Below the pieces are notes generated by a model, which did not search any database, was not told the DNA's origin, and saw nothing but the letters and a program-made list of their open reading frames with translations. A program made the position numbers and the translations under genes. A stretch of DNA of 64,000 bases, from NCBI RefSeq assembly GCF_026262505.1, contig NC_067208.1:5961962-6025961 (forward strand). The letters run 5' to 3'. Origin of the DNA: Trichomonas vaginalis G3. Taxonomy: Eukaryota > Parabasalia > Trichomonadida > Trichomonadidae. Of the stretch, positions 7,813-18,969 are shown piece after piece (the stretch's first letter is position 1; every line of letters starts with the position of its first letter).

Positions 7813-8463
7813 TTAATTTACTAAAACATATTTCAAGCAAAGCTTATAGTAAGTAGATAGTTTTGTATACTCGTTCGAATATTTATACTTAAACTCAACT
7901 CCTGTAGTTCCTGGTGTTTCAATGATGCGGATGTTACCTATTTTCATGAATAGTGGAGTTTGACCACAGCATTCGATTTCAGGGTCGAGATAGTCAATGA
8001 CACATTGTTTCCCTGTTATTCGTGAGATAACATTTTCAAGGTCCTCCTTTGTTAGAATTATTTGGTTCTTGCTTATAAGATTTGTCAAAAGCTTCTTATC
8101 GTCTTTGAGTAAAATTGTTTGGTATAACTGAAGAAGGTAATGGTCTACGTTATCTGAAGGATTTGTTTGAACATTTGTGTAAGGGTTGTCGTTGGCTTCT
8201 CTTGAAAGAATTTGGTCCAGTGGTGGATACTCTAACTTAACATCTGATGTAGCGTTAGCGTTTGAAGCTGAGTTTAAATTCACGGCGCCATGCGCCAAGA
8301 TGGGCTCTTTGAGCCCTCCCGACTTAAGTTCTGGTTCTTTTTCTTTCAAACACTCTGAACTATAGTTCTTTATGACAATATTGTTTGTCGTTCGTGAGTC
8401 AACATTTGATGTTGGTTCAATTGGAACATTAACGGCACCAGCTAAGATGGATTTGCTTCTCAT
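7813..8463 (-). CDS. Unknown Maverick protein (copy 1), carries an in-frame hairpin insertion
   Basis: 216 residues from an ATG at 8461-8463. Family not recognised. The N-terminal third is polar and disordered-looking; the C-terminal part (about 110-200: HYLLQLYQTILLKDDKKLLTN...) looks folded, with a CCGQTP motif near residue 180. Copy 2 (17949-18542, 197 residues) lacks 12 residues encoded by an inserted double hairpin at 8284-8316 and has a different, shorter end. The gene is convergent with the small gene upstream and divergent from the gene starting at 8489, with 25 bases between starts. A virion or morphogenesis role is likely from its position among capsid genes, but unproven. Confidence 0.65.
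   Translation of the reverse strand: MRSKSILAGAVNVPIEPTSNVDSRTTNNIVIKNYSSECLKEKEPELKSGGLKEPILAHGAVNLNSASNANATSDVKLEYPPLDQILSREANDNPYTNVQTNPSDNVDHYLLQLYQTILLKDDKKLLTNLISKNQIILTKEDLENVISRITGKQCVIDYLDPEIECCGQTPLFMKIGNIRIIETPGTTGVEFKYKYSNEYTKLSTYYKLCLKYVLVN
8284..8323. repeat. Compound double-hairpin inserted in frame in a coding gene
   Basis: GGCGCCATGCGCC, spacer AAGAT, GGGCTCTTTGAGCCC, then TCCCGAC. The stems and spacer equal those at 7769-7801, while the 3-nt loops differ (CAT and TTT instead of AAA and AAA). Copy 2 lacks it, and the net difference is 36 bases, so the frame is kept. Confidence 0.8.
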
Positions 8464-8488
8464 TTCATATAGAATAAAAACCTTTTAT

Positions 8489-8585
8489 ATGTATGAAATG
8501 AACAATATACTCGACAAGGGTTTGAATGTAAAGCTAACGAATGAAAATATTGTTGAATTCACTGAGACAGGAGCTGTGTATAAAG
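8489..8585 (+). CDS. Unknown Maverick protein, cut by assembly gap (copy 1)
   Basis: The ATG at 8489 opens a frame identical to the first 32 codons of the gene at 18568-18969, then the sequence becomes Ns. The rest of the gene does not reappear after the gap, so the gap joins unrelated or rearranged sequence. See the full copy for its description. Confidence 0.6.
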
Positions 8586-8685
8586 NNNNNNNNNNNNNNN
8601 NNNNNNNNNNNNNNNNNNNNNNNNNNNNNNNNNNNNNNNNNNNNNNNNNNNNNNNNNNNNNNNNNNNNNNNNNNNNNNNNNNNNN
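8586..8685. other. Assembly gap of 100 N
   Basis: Exactly 100 N, the usual placeholder for a gap of unknown size. Sequence on the right does not continue the gene on the left. Confidence 0.99.
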
Positions 8686-11600
8686 ACAATGAAATGTAAC
8701 TATATTAACATACGATAAATCATAACAAAAATCACTCCAAATTAAAAAAGAAAAATCTTCATTTTACTATTCGCAGTGTCCTGGACAGCTAAATCGAAGC
8801 AGATGACGATTCAGAAGACTTCACGTATAATGAGAATACTAACTCATTATATTTTACTATATTAAATGATAACACATTTACTTTATTGAAGAAACAGGCT
8901 AAGTGCAGAAACTGGTTGCTGATTTGGATTAAGATTATGAATCTTTTTCTAGTTCAGACTATTATCAGATAAATATTCTTTTCATTATTTTAAATTACAA
9001 ACAAAAATTTTAATTATAATTTACAAAGTCATACTTCTTATCGTGAATTGAGTGAGTATCAACCGTTGTTCTTCTGATAAATGCCGAATTATTGATTGCC
9101 GGTGTTTGTTCTACCTTTGGATTGTGATTAATTCAAAATTAAACTGGAGTTCCTTCAATTCTGTTACCAGCATCAATAACAAATGACTGTTTTTCTGGTG
9201 CTCGATATCTGTCGATGAAGTTTCTTCTTGGCTCTTTGTTTTTCTTTAATTCTTTTTTGTTTTTTCTGGAATTTCTTTCGACAACTTTCTTTCCTTTCCT
9301 CTTTGTATTAATTTCTTTATCTGAGTCATTTAGTATCATGTTTTCTTTCCCTCTTTTTGGGCTTTTCTTCAACTTGATTTTCTTTTGAAGCTTTACTTCG
9401 TTTTTTCTTTTGGTTTTTCATCATCTGGTTCGTTGTTTTGAGCTTTGCGACCTTTTTCTCTTCGGTTTTTCTTCAATTTCGTTTTCGATTTGCTTTGATT
9501 TCTGTCTTTTTCGGCTTTTCTTCTTCTAAATCTTCCTGAACAGATTTCCTTCCTTTCTTTGCTAGGCTTAACTTCTTTCGATTTCTTCTGTGTTTCACCT
9601 TCTTCCTTTCTTTTAGTTTTTTCTTCTTGAAATTCAAGATTTCTTCGACAACTTCTTTTTCTTCTTTGGTTTTTCTTTCTGGTTCTGCAAGGAATTTGCT
9701 TTTTTTGCCCCTCTTTGACAACTTTTTCTTCATCATTTTCTAAAATTTTTAGATTTTGATTTTTTCAGATTTCACCGGCAAAGGTTTGGATTTCTTGTGT
9801 TTCTTTGCAGCTGCATTGACAATTGTAATTAAATTCCCAACCATTTCTCCCGAGTTTCTTTTTCTTTACTTATAGATCTTCTTGAATTTCACAGTTTCTT
9901 GTTCTTTGGAGAACTCGGTTTGACCTTTCTAAGACTTAATCGTTGGCTTCTGTTCTTCTTCCCTCTCCTCTTCTTCGTTCTCTACCGGTTGGATTCATGC
10001 GAAGTTCCACTGTTTTCATCTCGAATGAACGATTTTGAACTTTTAACAGGATTCTCTTTCATCTTCGCCACTATCATCATTGAAATTTCCAAATTCTGAC
10101 TTCCATTTGGTTCTTTTGTTTACTTTTGCTTTCGAAGATTTGATTTGATTTTCTCTTTTTTAGCTCTTCTTTGAAAGCAATTTGAATCGGATGACCTTTC
10201 CGTAGTGCGTCGTGTCTCAGTGTACTGTTTCTTTCCAATTACTTCGTATGCTTCTGTATGGTTAATTCTCCTCTAATTTCTTTTGAGTCAAAACTGGGGA
10301 AATTCAATGGAAAATCGGCCACAAAAAACGAGAAAATGGCTTATCAAGGGATTAATTGCTATCATCGGTACGAGCAGTATACTGGTTATCTTGTTAATAA
10401 CTCAGTTTCCTCTTCAGGAGTCATCTTTCCTTCATTCGTGAGTCTCATTATATCTTCATAAGGCCAAACAACGAAATATGACGACCATTCTGTACAAGAG
10501 TTTGCTGCGCATTCATTAAAAGGTGATAATGATGTTATCGTTTTGTCCCTTGGAAAGCAATTTTTTGATCATTTTACCATTGTGTGACAGTTTTTCTCCA
10601 TATATTTATTTCTGCGTTCGAAATCTTTCTGGTACGCGATATCAAACTCCTTAAGGGATATGGTAATAATGTCAAACATATTCGCATATAGGAGTGATAT
10701 CATCCAAAGAATTTTTCTTTTGTACCTTCGAACTTTTGAGATGAGTTTTATGTTGGCAATTATTGTTTTCTAACAGTCAAATTGCAGAAGTCGTACGCTA
10801 TTGAGGATATTTATTTTAGGCTGGGCAGTAATAACCGGTGTCTACAACTTACTGACGTATTTTCAATTGACATTTTTAAGATATACAATTAAATTGGTAT
10901 TTGGTCAGTGTTTCCCGATCCCAAACATAGTGGCCTGAAATATATGGTATGCGTATTGCTTGCATTGAGTGCAAACTAGTGAAATGATTTGGCTACTATT
11001 TCTCATTTCGTTGTTAATATGTGAAGTTTTAGGTATTTTGCGCGTAACTATGAACGGGTAATTCTGTGTATGGGCAGTGTGATACGCGCCAAAGTGTCAT
11101 ATTGAATCTCAAATCTTCCAGTGTGCTTTCCCCGATCTATTCTAGAGGTCGCTGCAACGACGGTGAAAAGTTTTTGTGGTATTTGCGAAATTTATTTGGC
11201 CACAAGATTATGGAATGTACGCATAATTAGTGTATCTAATTATGATGGATATCGTATACAGTAAATTAGGTTTAATAAACAACCTCCAATTGTTGTTTTT
11301 CTTTATCTTCCCGCAATTCAATGAGTACTTAGTATGAAGTGGAATATCTATAAAGAAGAATGGAGCAAACAGCCTCAATAATCGATGGTCTCCTTGTATT
11401 CCTTGTAATGCCGTTATGAATCGTAAAATTGAAGAAAGCAATTCTATCGAAAGTTGATGTTGAGAACTGTTTATCTTTGAAATTTGAATTTCGACAAATG
11501 TCAAAACTTGGTAATTTTGTTTTCATAAAACTGAAAATAATACGATCATTCTGACGTTCCGATATCTCTGCTTTTTACGAAGATAAGGAACATAAGTTCG

Positions 11601-13018
11601 ATTTTGTATTTAGATGTGAATCTTCGATGAAATTAGGGAAGAAATTGGTCGGCCCATGCTTGAAAATGTATTTTTACGAATTCTTGCTGGAAAAATTAAA
11701 ATATTTTAGATAAATTACAAAAAGTAGTCGAATTTTGTAATGGGAATTAAATACTAAATGCTTGAATCCTGAGTTCAAACAAACGTGAATTAAAGAAGAT
11801 AGATACAGATATCTCTTCCATTGGTAATTGGGTTGAATTTAAACCAGAATCATTTTTGGTGTAAAAACGTCATGTTTGGTAATATTTTCCAATACTTTGA
11901 ATGTCAAGAAGGTTCCTTTAATTGGCTGAGCTTGGTAGCTGCAGACTGCCATAGAAATGAATTGAGGTGTTGAATCTGTTAAATTTGGAATATTCGTTTG
12001 GAAAGAGATATAGCTTGAAACTCTTCTTTCGGTTAGAAGCATGAGCCTTGAGAAACTATGATTTGATGTAACTAAGTTTTTCTTAGTAATTACTTTGATG
12101 TAAATTTTAATTGTTATCTCCCGAAATCCTAAGTTAGCAATAGAAATTTGATTATATCCAACAAGCTTCAGATCGAGAAGGGAATATCATGTGTGTTATT
12201 TTAATTTAATTAAAACAACATTTTTTTTGAGGCATAATATACCTGAACTTTCAGCAATGCAAAGAACGCATAGGATTAAGCTCTGCTTTTTCCCAAATTT
12301 ATCTCTATTTTTTCAATAAAGATAAACTTGATTCATTCTCTATCGCCAACTTATTTAAAGACGCCATGATAAATCATCCATCTTTTGTCAACTTTTTTTA
12401 ATTGCAATTTATTCTCATATAACAATATGCTTTTTGTATTTTGAAATTTCATTGTTTTTTTTTTGATTATAATATTTCTTATTAATCGTCAAATTCAATT
12501 GGTTAATACCTCTAAATGTTATTGTCATTTTTATTAATCAAAATTAAGAAAATTACGTGTCAGAAAAAGAAAAACGGTGGGAGGACCTACAGACACTGAT
12601 ACATATATCATGCTTTGTTGGCTCCTATTTCCCTCTGGAATTGAAAGAGTGGAGATGTATATAATATGTCCTATACACTGCCCATTTCGAATTTATGAGG
12701 GATAATGTGAGGTTCAATGGAAAAGTGACGATCATCTCTCCGGTAGTCCCACTCGTATAATATTCGTCAACATATCATATAATCCAACAAACCTTTCATA
12801 TAAATTGAACGGAAGCCGTTAGATTTCCTGATCCATAAAATATGGTAACATTAAAAAAGCATCTTTGATTGTAATTGAAAAGTTATCGATTTTTCCGTTG
12901 TGACCTTTTTCCCTCAATTTTTGAAAAAGTCAGCGTGATAAAACTTACCGACTTTTTTAGCATTTTTGGAATTTGAAAATTCAATAAGTGGTAAAAGGAT
13001 CGGTCATTCTTTTGTTTG
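8686..13018. other. Decayed or error-rich sequence without intact genes
   Basis: No frame longer than about 100 codons. Composition between about 9100 and 12100 is less AT-rich than spacer DNA and hints of coding appear on the minus strand, but they jump between frames. This is either decayed gene sequence or low-quality assembly with many single-base indels. The foldback arm that follows (13019-13417) also differs from cleaner copies by many 1-nt indels, which would fit poor sequence. Bases 12060-13018 show no coding signal. Confidence 0.5.
9139..9736 (-). pseudogene. Remnant of a Lys/Glu-rich protein gene
   Basis: Two minus-strand frames (9473-9736 and 9139-9372) encode very Lys/Arg/Glu-rich peptides of the same character, and the short interval between them keeps that character in broken frames. 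The last part ends with a less repetitive tail (APEKQSFVIDAGNRIEGTPV then stop), which looks like a genuine C-terminus. Similar charged traces continue upstream to about 10,200. I do not recognise the protein. Frame breaks could be real decay or sequence errors. Confidence 0.4.
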
Positions 13019-13417
13019 TAAACAGAAATTCAATCAAAACGTTGACAACCTCAGAAAGCTAGAAAATATTGAAATTTTTGGGAATTTTGATAGAGCACGT
13101 TTTTAAATATTAAATTATAGTAAATTATATTTTGTAAAAGATTCTTTTTAATATTAATAAATAAAATTTTGAATTAAGAACACCTAATCTTCTGAAAAGA
13201 TAATATCACATAAACTCATATTATTTGTCTAATATATAACTATTTTATATAAAAATCAAGTTCAAATGCTCTTAAAGCGAGGATAACCTCAAAATTTTAA
13301 CGAATATTAATGAGTGGGTAATATATATGCTTCTTCTATCATAAAACCTATATGAAATATTCAATTTTTTGCGCTTTACGGCCTAATTTTTGACGACAAT
13401 TTAGCAAAAAATGTTAA
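13019..13417. mobile_element. Partial arm of the foldback element family
   Basis: Begins TAAACAGAAATTCAATC, passes through a GATAGAGCACGTTTTTAAAT block and ends in GCAAAAAATGTTAA, in the same order as one arm of the elements at 48998-50235 and 56695-59121. It carries many single-base indels relative to those copies. It stops abruptly at the fibre-gene fragment, whose stop codon now lies inside this arm. Confidence 0.75.
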
Positions 13418-15582
13418 AACCAACTCGTATCCAAGCGTGCATTGTTATATAAGGAGGCATATAATCTTTTCCATTACCTGCTGGGTCTGTAATACCAGCT
13501 ACAACATGTGTATGATTTCCTGCAGTTCCACAGAAAATACCTGTGCTAACATCTTTGGGGTCAGTTGTGATATCATATCTGCATTCCCTGTCTATCCGAA
13601 CCCGCTGCAAGATTTATATAACCTCTTTTTGTTATTGAATGTGAATGGTTTCCTTCCACAGATGTTCTTCCACTGAACCTATGCATATGTGAAGGAAGGT
13701 TTTCAATACCTATTTTCTTTGAACCTCCCATCTTCATTGACTGCGTATTAGTGTAGAATGGAAAACTGTCAACTATTTCATACCATCTACCACCAAATAA
13801 AGTGTTTGGATTTATTGGATTCATAGACGTATAAACAGCTCCTATAGGATATATTAAATCATATATGCTCATAACTCTATAAACATATTCTAAAGAACTT
13901 ATGTCATTAAATACCATTTGGAATGTATCTCCCGGATGAAATGTTGCATTTGTTCCACTTTTATAATGTAATGTTAGTTCAATAGAATTATCCAAGAAAA
14001 ATTCAAAAGTATCTGGTTGAAGACCTCTAACAAATTCAAATGGAGTTGCTGGTTCACCATTTATAATTTCTGTTGTAAATGTCATTGTATCTGGTTTCGA
14101 AAATTTCTTTGTTAGTTCTGCATCCACATAAGTTTTATCTGCTTTCTTATCTAACATTGCTGGTAGTTCATATGCTTCAAAGTTTCTGGCATGATCTTCG
14201 TATTCCTGCAACTCTTATCTAAATTGTTAAGAGTATCTTTTACGCTTGTACTTGGATTTTCTAATGGTGCACTTGAACCAAGGTCAAAGTTCAATATTAT
14301 GTCGTCTGCTCTAACAGTAGTGAAGGATTTATGTGTATGGTTCTTGTCTGCTTTCTTCATATAAATCTTGAGCAGTGAATTTAATATTATGTTCATCCTT
14401 CATGACATAAACATCTTTACATCTAATGTTTCTCATCGTCGTTATGTCGTCATCCGATGTTAAACCTTGTGGAAAGTTAGGAGGTTTACAATATAATGCA
14501 TCCCCACCAGTTTCTTCAACCGTTCCTTCAATACTTTCTATAGCAACAGTTGTGAAGGATTATGTGTATGGTTCTTGTCTGCTTTCTTATCTAACATTGC
14601 TGGTAGTTCATGTGCTTCAAAGTTTCTGGCATGACTTTCGTTCCTGCAACTGTTATCTAAACTGTTAAGAGTATCTTTTACGCTTGTACTTGGATTTTCT
14701 AATGGTGCACTTGAACCAAGGTCAAAGTTCAATATTATGTCGTCTGCTCTAACAGTAGTGAAGGATTTATGTGTATGGTTCTTGTCAGCTTTACTGTCTA
14801 AAGAAGTTTGAAGTTCATTTATATCGGAGATGTTGTGTTTATGAGATTTCAAAACTTTGTTCGTTGCGTCAAGTTCAACTTTGTCAGCTTTACTTTTAAT
14901 AGCATCTTCAAACGTTATTTTTGCCTTAACTCTTAACATAAATCTTGGTTCAACTAATACACCATTAACAGAGAAAGTAGAGGCATAAATTTCATCGTTA
15001 TAACTAAATGCTTCTGGTGCTTTAGTGTCATACTGTACAGTACAGCTTATGTCATAACCTTTAGCACGAATGTATTTATATCTTCTTTCATTAACATTTT
15101 TTGTCTTCGCTTCATCACTTCGTGTTAAATATCCATGGTAGTCCGTTATAATCTGTTCGTCTGAAGTTATATAATGAACGTGGTTTTTATCTGCTTTTTC
15201 GGCTAATTTCTCATTAACATCATTCACTTCTAATTCAACTCTTCCGCCAGAACTCTTATTATCATTAATCTTTTTCATTAATTCGGTAATTACGTCATAA
15301 AGACTATATTCTGTTTTCGGTTTTGTAAATAATGAGTCAAAATTTCTTTTCATCATTACATCGCTGACATTAATGATATCACCAATTCCTTTTTCATTTA
15401 TTCTCTTCATTAATTCTGCAATAATGACGAATATATAATCTGTTAATTTATTCTCTTCATCGAGGGTTATAGAATGTTTTGAAATTGAATCATTAACTCC
15501 TCTAAATAAATCAATAACTTCAGGATACACGTTTTTAATGTCTTGAATAACCCGACCAGTATCCTCGCCACTATGTGGCTCT

Positions 15583-15597
15583 GAGCCCGTTGGGCTC
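15583..15597. repeat. Mini-hairpin GAGCCC-GTT-GGGCTC in the fibre gene
   Basis: Perfect 6-bp stem with a 3-nt loop inside the 625-codon fibre frame, in otherwise AT-rich sequence. The stem matches the one in the double-hairpin units of copy 1, in swapped arm order. Confidence 0.65.
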
Positions 15598-16273
15598 TGT
15601 TGTTCATGTTCTTCGTTCCCGTCGTTACGTGGTTTTATATCTCTAACCATCATCAACGCAGCCATAACCGGAGGGTTTGTTGCTACCTGTTCGAAAATCC
15701 GTCCGTTATGTATGGTATATCTAAATAATTTCTTTGTGTTTGTTAAAACATTTGAAACAAGTCTTTTAAAACCATCTACAAAATTTCCTGTTTCACCTAA
15801 TGTTCTTGCAGCATTTACAAGCTCACCCATTCCCGCTTTTGACCCCAAAAACGTCCATATTGCATTTATTTCACTCTGTATAGTTGTCCATTCAGCGAAA
15901 CTAACACCCGCATTCGCTAAGCTGAAAATGAAATTCAGTGGATCGAACTTAATTCCACCTTCTTTTTCAATTTCAACGAACTCACTAACATGAGATTTTA
16001 AATATTCTTTCGTTAAAATTGTTTTCCCCGATGTTATGTCATTAACGAAACTATCACCGTCAAAAGTTAACGAATTCAATTTCGTCGTTGATGCTTTTAT
16101 TTCATACACCGCTTTATCGATAGTTTTTGGCTCACCTTCTTTAGAAGCATATGAAACATTAATGAATGAATTATATGTATTCGTGAATGAGTTAAAATCA
16201 ATGATTTTCATTAATGACGCCTTTAATGATTCATTAACTGTTGAATCCCTTAAAACAATTAATGAACTGTCAT

Positions 16274-16326
16274 GGGCTTCGCCCTGGTCGCTTCGGTCTG
16301 AAAGACCTTCAGGACTCAAAGAGTCC
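16274..16326. repeat. Cluster of three mini-hairpins in the fibre gene N-terminus
   Basis: GGGC-TTC-GCCC (16274-16284), GGTCT-GAA-AGACC (16295-16307) and GGACTC-AAA-GAGTCC (16312-16326). All have perfect stems and 3-nt loops, and the open frame passes through them, giving a Ser/Gly/Glu/Asp-rich segment. Confidence 0.7.
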
Positions 16327-16925
16327 GTTTGCGACTTTATGAAAGGTACACTGCAAACCGTCGAGTTTGGATCAAATGCTGTAGTTGGTGCAGGAATATT
16401 AATGATATAAGTCATTAAATCATTAAGTGACGTAAATAATGTTGTCGTTTTTGATTTAATTTCTTTAGCATCTGTTATATATGGTAATTTTATTTCTGTA
16501 GTTTTGAATTAAAGATATTCGCTAAAATGTTTTGTAAACTGTTTTGAACAGCTGTGTAAACCGTTGAATCGGAACTCTTACGATTTCACCATCCTTAATA
16601 AAAGGCATTGCACATGACGTAGTGCTTGGGTCAAATCTTTCGGGATTATAATTCAACATATATTCTAACGCTTCATATACAGACTATAACTGTTGTGTCG
16701 TTCTTCATGACAACTTCACCATTTACAATGAATGGCATTGTACATGGAGTTAAAATAGGGTCAAACTTTTCATAGTCCTTCCATGTTATGTATTTCTCGG
16801 TATTTCCATCATGATAACAATATATTTGTCAGTAAGTGTGAGAGAGTATTGACCAAAATATAAACGTTTAGCTCTGTCAGCTTCATACGCATATGCAGCA
16901 ATACTCATATTTTAATGAGAATAAA

Positions 16926-17702
16926 ATGTTGTTCTATTTGCAAAGTACAGACCCAAACGAATACGGGACAGTAAAGCTACAAACAAACTTAGGTCTTCAG
17001 AATGAAGCGCTTGCTTTCAGAGTTGTTGACTTCAATACTATCGCTTCATTCGTTATAACAGATGAAACAGATTTCATGGAGCTTGAAATAGATGGAAAGA
17101 AGCACGAAATAAGATTTCACAATAATGTAGAATATAAGATGGAAACATTAGCTGGAGTGTTAAATGCTCTCATAAATACTACAATAAACAAGGAGAACGA
17201 AGAAAACTTAATGAATGTTAAACTTATTGCAGGAGTTTTGAAGTTCAGTTATGCGAAGGAGTTTAAGATAACACGAATGAGTCATAGAGTTCAATTGCTT
17301 CTGGGAGCATACCATATGACATTTCCTTTGAAAAGTGTTGACAAAACGATTGAGATGAAATCTGTTCCATACGTATGTTATGGTAATTGTTTATACATTG
17401 AGTCAAAAATAGCTAATGTCACAGGTATTTCAGGAGTTAATAGTAAAGGTTCAGTAGAATATAAATCCTTCTGTTATGCAGTCAATTCAATGTTCATTCC
17501 AAACGTTCCTGTCATAGTAACTCATTTAGGTAAATGGGTTCGCATTAGTCCTCATAATTTGAAAGACATGCAATTCAGACTTGTTGACTTTCAAGGAGAG
17601 CCTGTAGAACTGAAGGCACCAGTGCGAATGACTGTTGAAGTTGACTTTTTAGAAAATATTAAATGCAACAGCTTACAAGAGAACTCAGAGCTAAAAATAT
17701 AA
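16926..17702 (+). CDS. Penton-like single jelly-roll minor capsid protein (intact copy)
   Basis: 258 residues from the ATG at 16926 (MLFYLQSTDP), chosen because copy 1 has the same start next to the same divergent spacer; an in-frame ATG exists 33 bases earlier. The sequence is rich in short beta strands. The C-terminal part, ISPHNLKDMQFRLVDFQGEP followed by a VRMTVEVDFL strand, resembles the end of Polinton minor capsid (penton) proteins, which commonly finish with a 'D..G.P.......V.L' strand pair. It would form capsid vertices. Position beside the fibre gene fits a penton-spike pairing as in adenoviruses. No family search was possible, so the penton call is moderate. Confidence 0.6.
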   Translation: MLFYLQSTDPNEYGTVKLQTNLGLQNEALAFRVVDFNTIASFVITDETDFMELEIDGKKHEIRFHNNVEYKMETLAGVLNALINTTINKENEENLMNVKLIAGVLKFSYAKEFKITRMSHRVQLLLGAYHMTFPLKSVDKTIEMKSVPYVCYGNCLYIESKIANVTGISGVNSKGSVEYKSFCYAVNSMFIPNVPVIVTHLGKWVRISPHNLKDMQFRLVDFQGEPVELKAPVRMTVEVDFLENIKCNSLQENSELKI

Positions 17703-17932
17703 AGTATGAATGTTATGTATTAGGTCATGAACTTTGGTTGTTGCTGTTTGATGAAACAAATGAGTTAGTTATGTCAGTCAAGAGAACAGAAAAAGGCGTC
17801 AAAGGCGCCGAGCGCAAAGCGCTATATTGTGTTAGTGAAAACTGCACCAAGTCAATAAGATTAGGTTTGCATTATGAAGATGAGTTCGATACTGTTGAAG
17901 AAGTTTTGGATAGATATTACAAATTGCTTTAA
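17663..17932 (+). CDS. Small unknown Maverick protein overlapping the penton-like gene (copy 2)
   Basis: 89 residues, near-identical to 7481-7753, again starting inside the last 40 bases of the penton-like gene in another frame. It ends at the ancestral-looking TAA because the double-hairpin insertion of copy 1 is absent here. Family unknown. Convergent with the next gene, 16 bases away. Confidence 0.6.
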   Translation: MQQLTRELRAKNIKYECYVLGHELWLLLFDETNELVMSVKRTEKGVKGAERKALYCVSENCTKSIRLGLHYEDEFDTVEEVLDRYYKLL

Positions 17933-17948
17933 TTTACTAAAACATATT

Positions 17949-18542
17949 TCAAACAAATTTATATTCTGTTGAAAGTTTTGTATACTCGTTCGAATATTTA
18001 TACTTAAACTCAACTCCTGTAGTTCCTGGTGTTTCAATGATGCGGATGTTACCTATTTTCATGAATGGTGGCGTTTGACCACAGCATTCGATTTCAGGGT
18101 CGAGATAGTCAATGACACATTGTTTCCCTGTTATTCGTGATATAACATTTTCAAGGTCCTCCTTTGTTAGAATTATTTGGTTCTTACTTATAAGATTTGT
18201 CAAAAGCTTCTTATCGTCTTTGAGTAAAATTGTTTGGTATAACTGAAGAAGGTAATGGTCTACGTTATCTGAAGGATTTGTTTGAACATTTGTGTAAGGG
18301 TTGTCGTTGGCTTCTCTTGAAAGAATTTGGTCCAGTGGTGGATACTCTAACTTAACATCTGATGTAGCGTTAGCGTTTGAAGCTGAGTTTAAATTCACGG
18401 ATTTCAGTTCTGGTTCTTTTTCTTTCAAACACTCTGAACTATAGTTCTTTATGACAATATTGTTTGTCGTTCGTGAGTCAACATTTGATGTTGGTTCAAT
18501 TGGAACATTAACGGCACCAGCTAAGATGGATTTGCTTCTCAT
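17949..18542 (-). CDS. Unknown Maverick protein (copy 2, without hairpin insertion)
   Basis: 197 residues from an ATG at 18540-18542. Same protein as 7813-8463 except for the missing 12-residue hairpin-encoded segment and a different C-terminal tail (STEYKFV). The disordered N-terminus and folded C-terminal half are as in copy 1. Divergent from the next gene with 25 bases between starts, containing TCATATAGAATAAAAACC, which also occurs in copy 1. Confidence 0.65.
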   Translation of the reverse strand: MRSKSILAGAVNVPIEPTSNVDSRTTNNIVIKNYSSECLKEKEPELKSVNLNSASNANATSDVKLEYPPLDQILSREANDNPYTNVQTNPSDNVDHYLLQLYQTILLKDDKKLLTNLISKNQIILTKEDLENVISRITGKQCVIDYLDPEIECCGQTPPFMKIGNIRIIETPGTTGVEFKYKYSNEYTKLSTEYKFV

Positions 18543-18567
18543 TTCATATAGAATAAAAACCTTTTAT

Positions 18568-18969
18568 ATGTATGAAATGAACAATATACTCGACAAGGGT
18601 TTGAATGTAAAGCTAACGAATGAAAATATTGTTGAATTCACTGAGACAGGAGCTGTGTATAAAGATGTAGAACTACTGAACAAAAGAGCTAAGGGAAGAA
18701 GCAGGAACATGAACAAAGGGTGGAAGCCTATAAAAATTTATGTCAATGATGGCTCAGGAGGTTCAAACATAAAGTATGCAGAAAGTTATAGAGTTTATGC
18801 TCTCAAAGGTGAAAAGCCTTCATTTAAGAACAGCTATTCTAACGCATATCCTCAAAAGCTAACGGATGGGGAAGTGGATGATATGAATGACAGCAAAAAT
18901 ATTAACAGAAATGGCGACAGAGATGCATGGAATTTGTTTACCATCAGTCAATTGAAGGTTAAACTTTAA
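18568..18969 (+). CDS. Unknown Maverick protein, 133 residues
   Basis: The ATG at 18568 is used because sequence upstream belongs to the divergent neighbour. The protein has mixed charge: MYEMNNILDKGLNVKLTNEN, a basic middle (KRAKGRSRNMNKGWKPIKIY), a Gly/Ser loop and a C-terminus WNLFTISQLKVKL. No family recognised. The stop overlaps the end of the convergent ATPase remnant by four bases. A second, interrupted copy starts at 8489. Confidence 0.6.
   Translation: MYEMNNILDKGLNVKLTNENIVEFTETGAVYKDVELLNKRAKGRSRNMNKGWKPIKIYVNDGSGGSNIKYAESYRVYALKGEKPSFKNSYSNAYPQKLTDGEVDDMNDSKNINRNGDRDAWNLFTISQLKVKL

Larger units (their letters stand above)
13402..16909 (-). pseudogene. Second fibre gene copy, frameshifted and internally rearranged
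   Basis: Reading leftward, the remnant N-terminus starts at an ATG at 16907-16909 (MSIAAYAYEADRAKR, like copy 1) but breaks soon after. A 625-codon open stretch follows (14538-16415, ATG at 16413-16415), with an N-terminal region different from copy 1, no collagen-like part, and the same HKHNISDINELQ and KADKNHTH modules. After that come fragments 14151-14396 and 13573-14211, and the C-terminal collar-like end shifted by a 2-base deletion near 13580. A segment ending in the KADKNHTHKSF module and SHARNFEAYELPAM occurs twice (about 14160-14350 and 14590-14780) around an unrelated insert, so modules have been duplicated or swapped. The 625-codon part could still be expressed, but it lacks the receptor-type tip. 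Confidence 0.75.

Noticed and set aside
11208-11526. Overlapping minus-strand frames of 65-98 codons
   Set aside because: Two frames compete over the same bases, no motif is recognised, and the area shows indel-like decay; not reported as genes.
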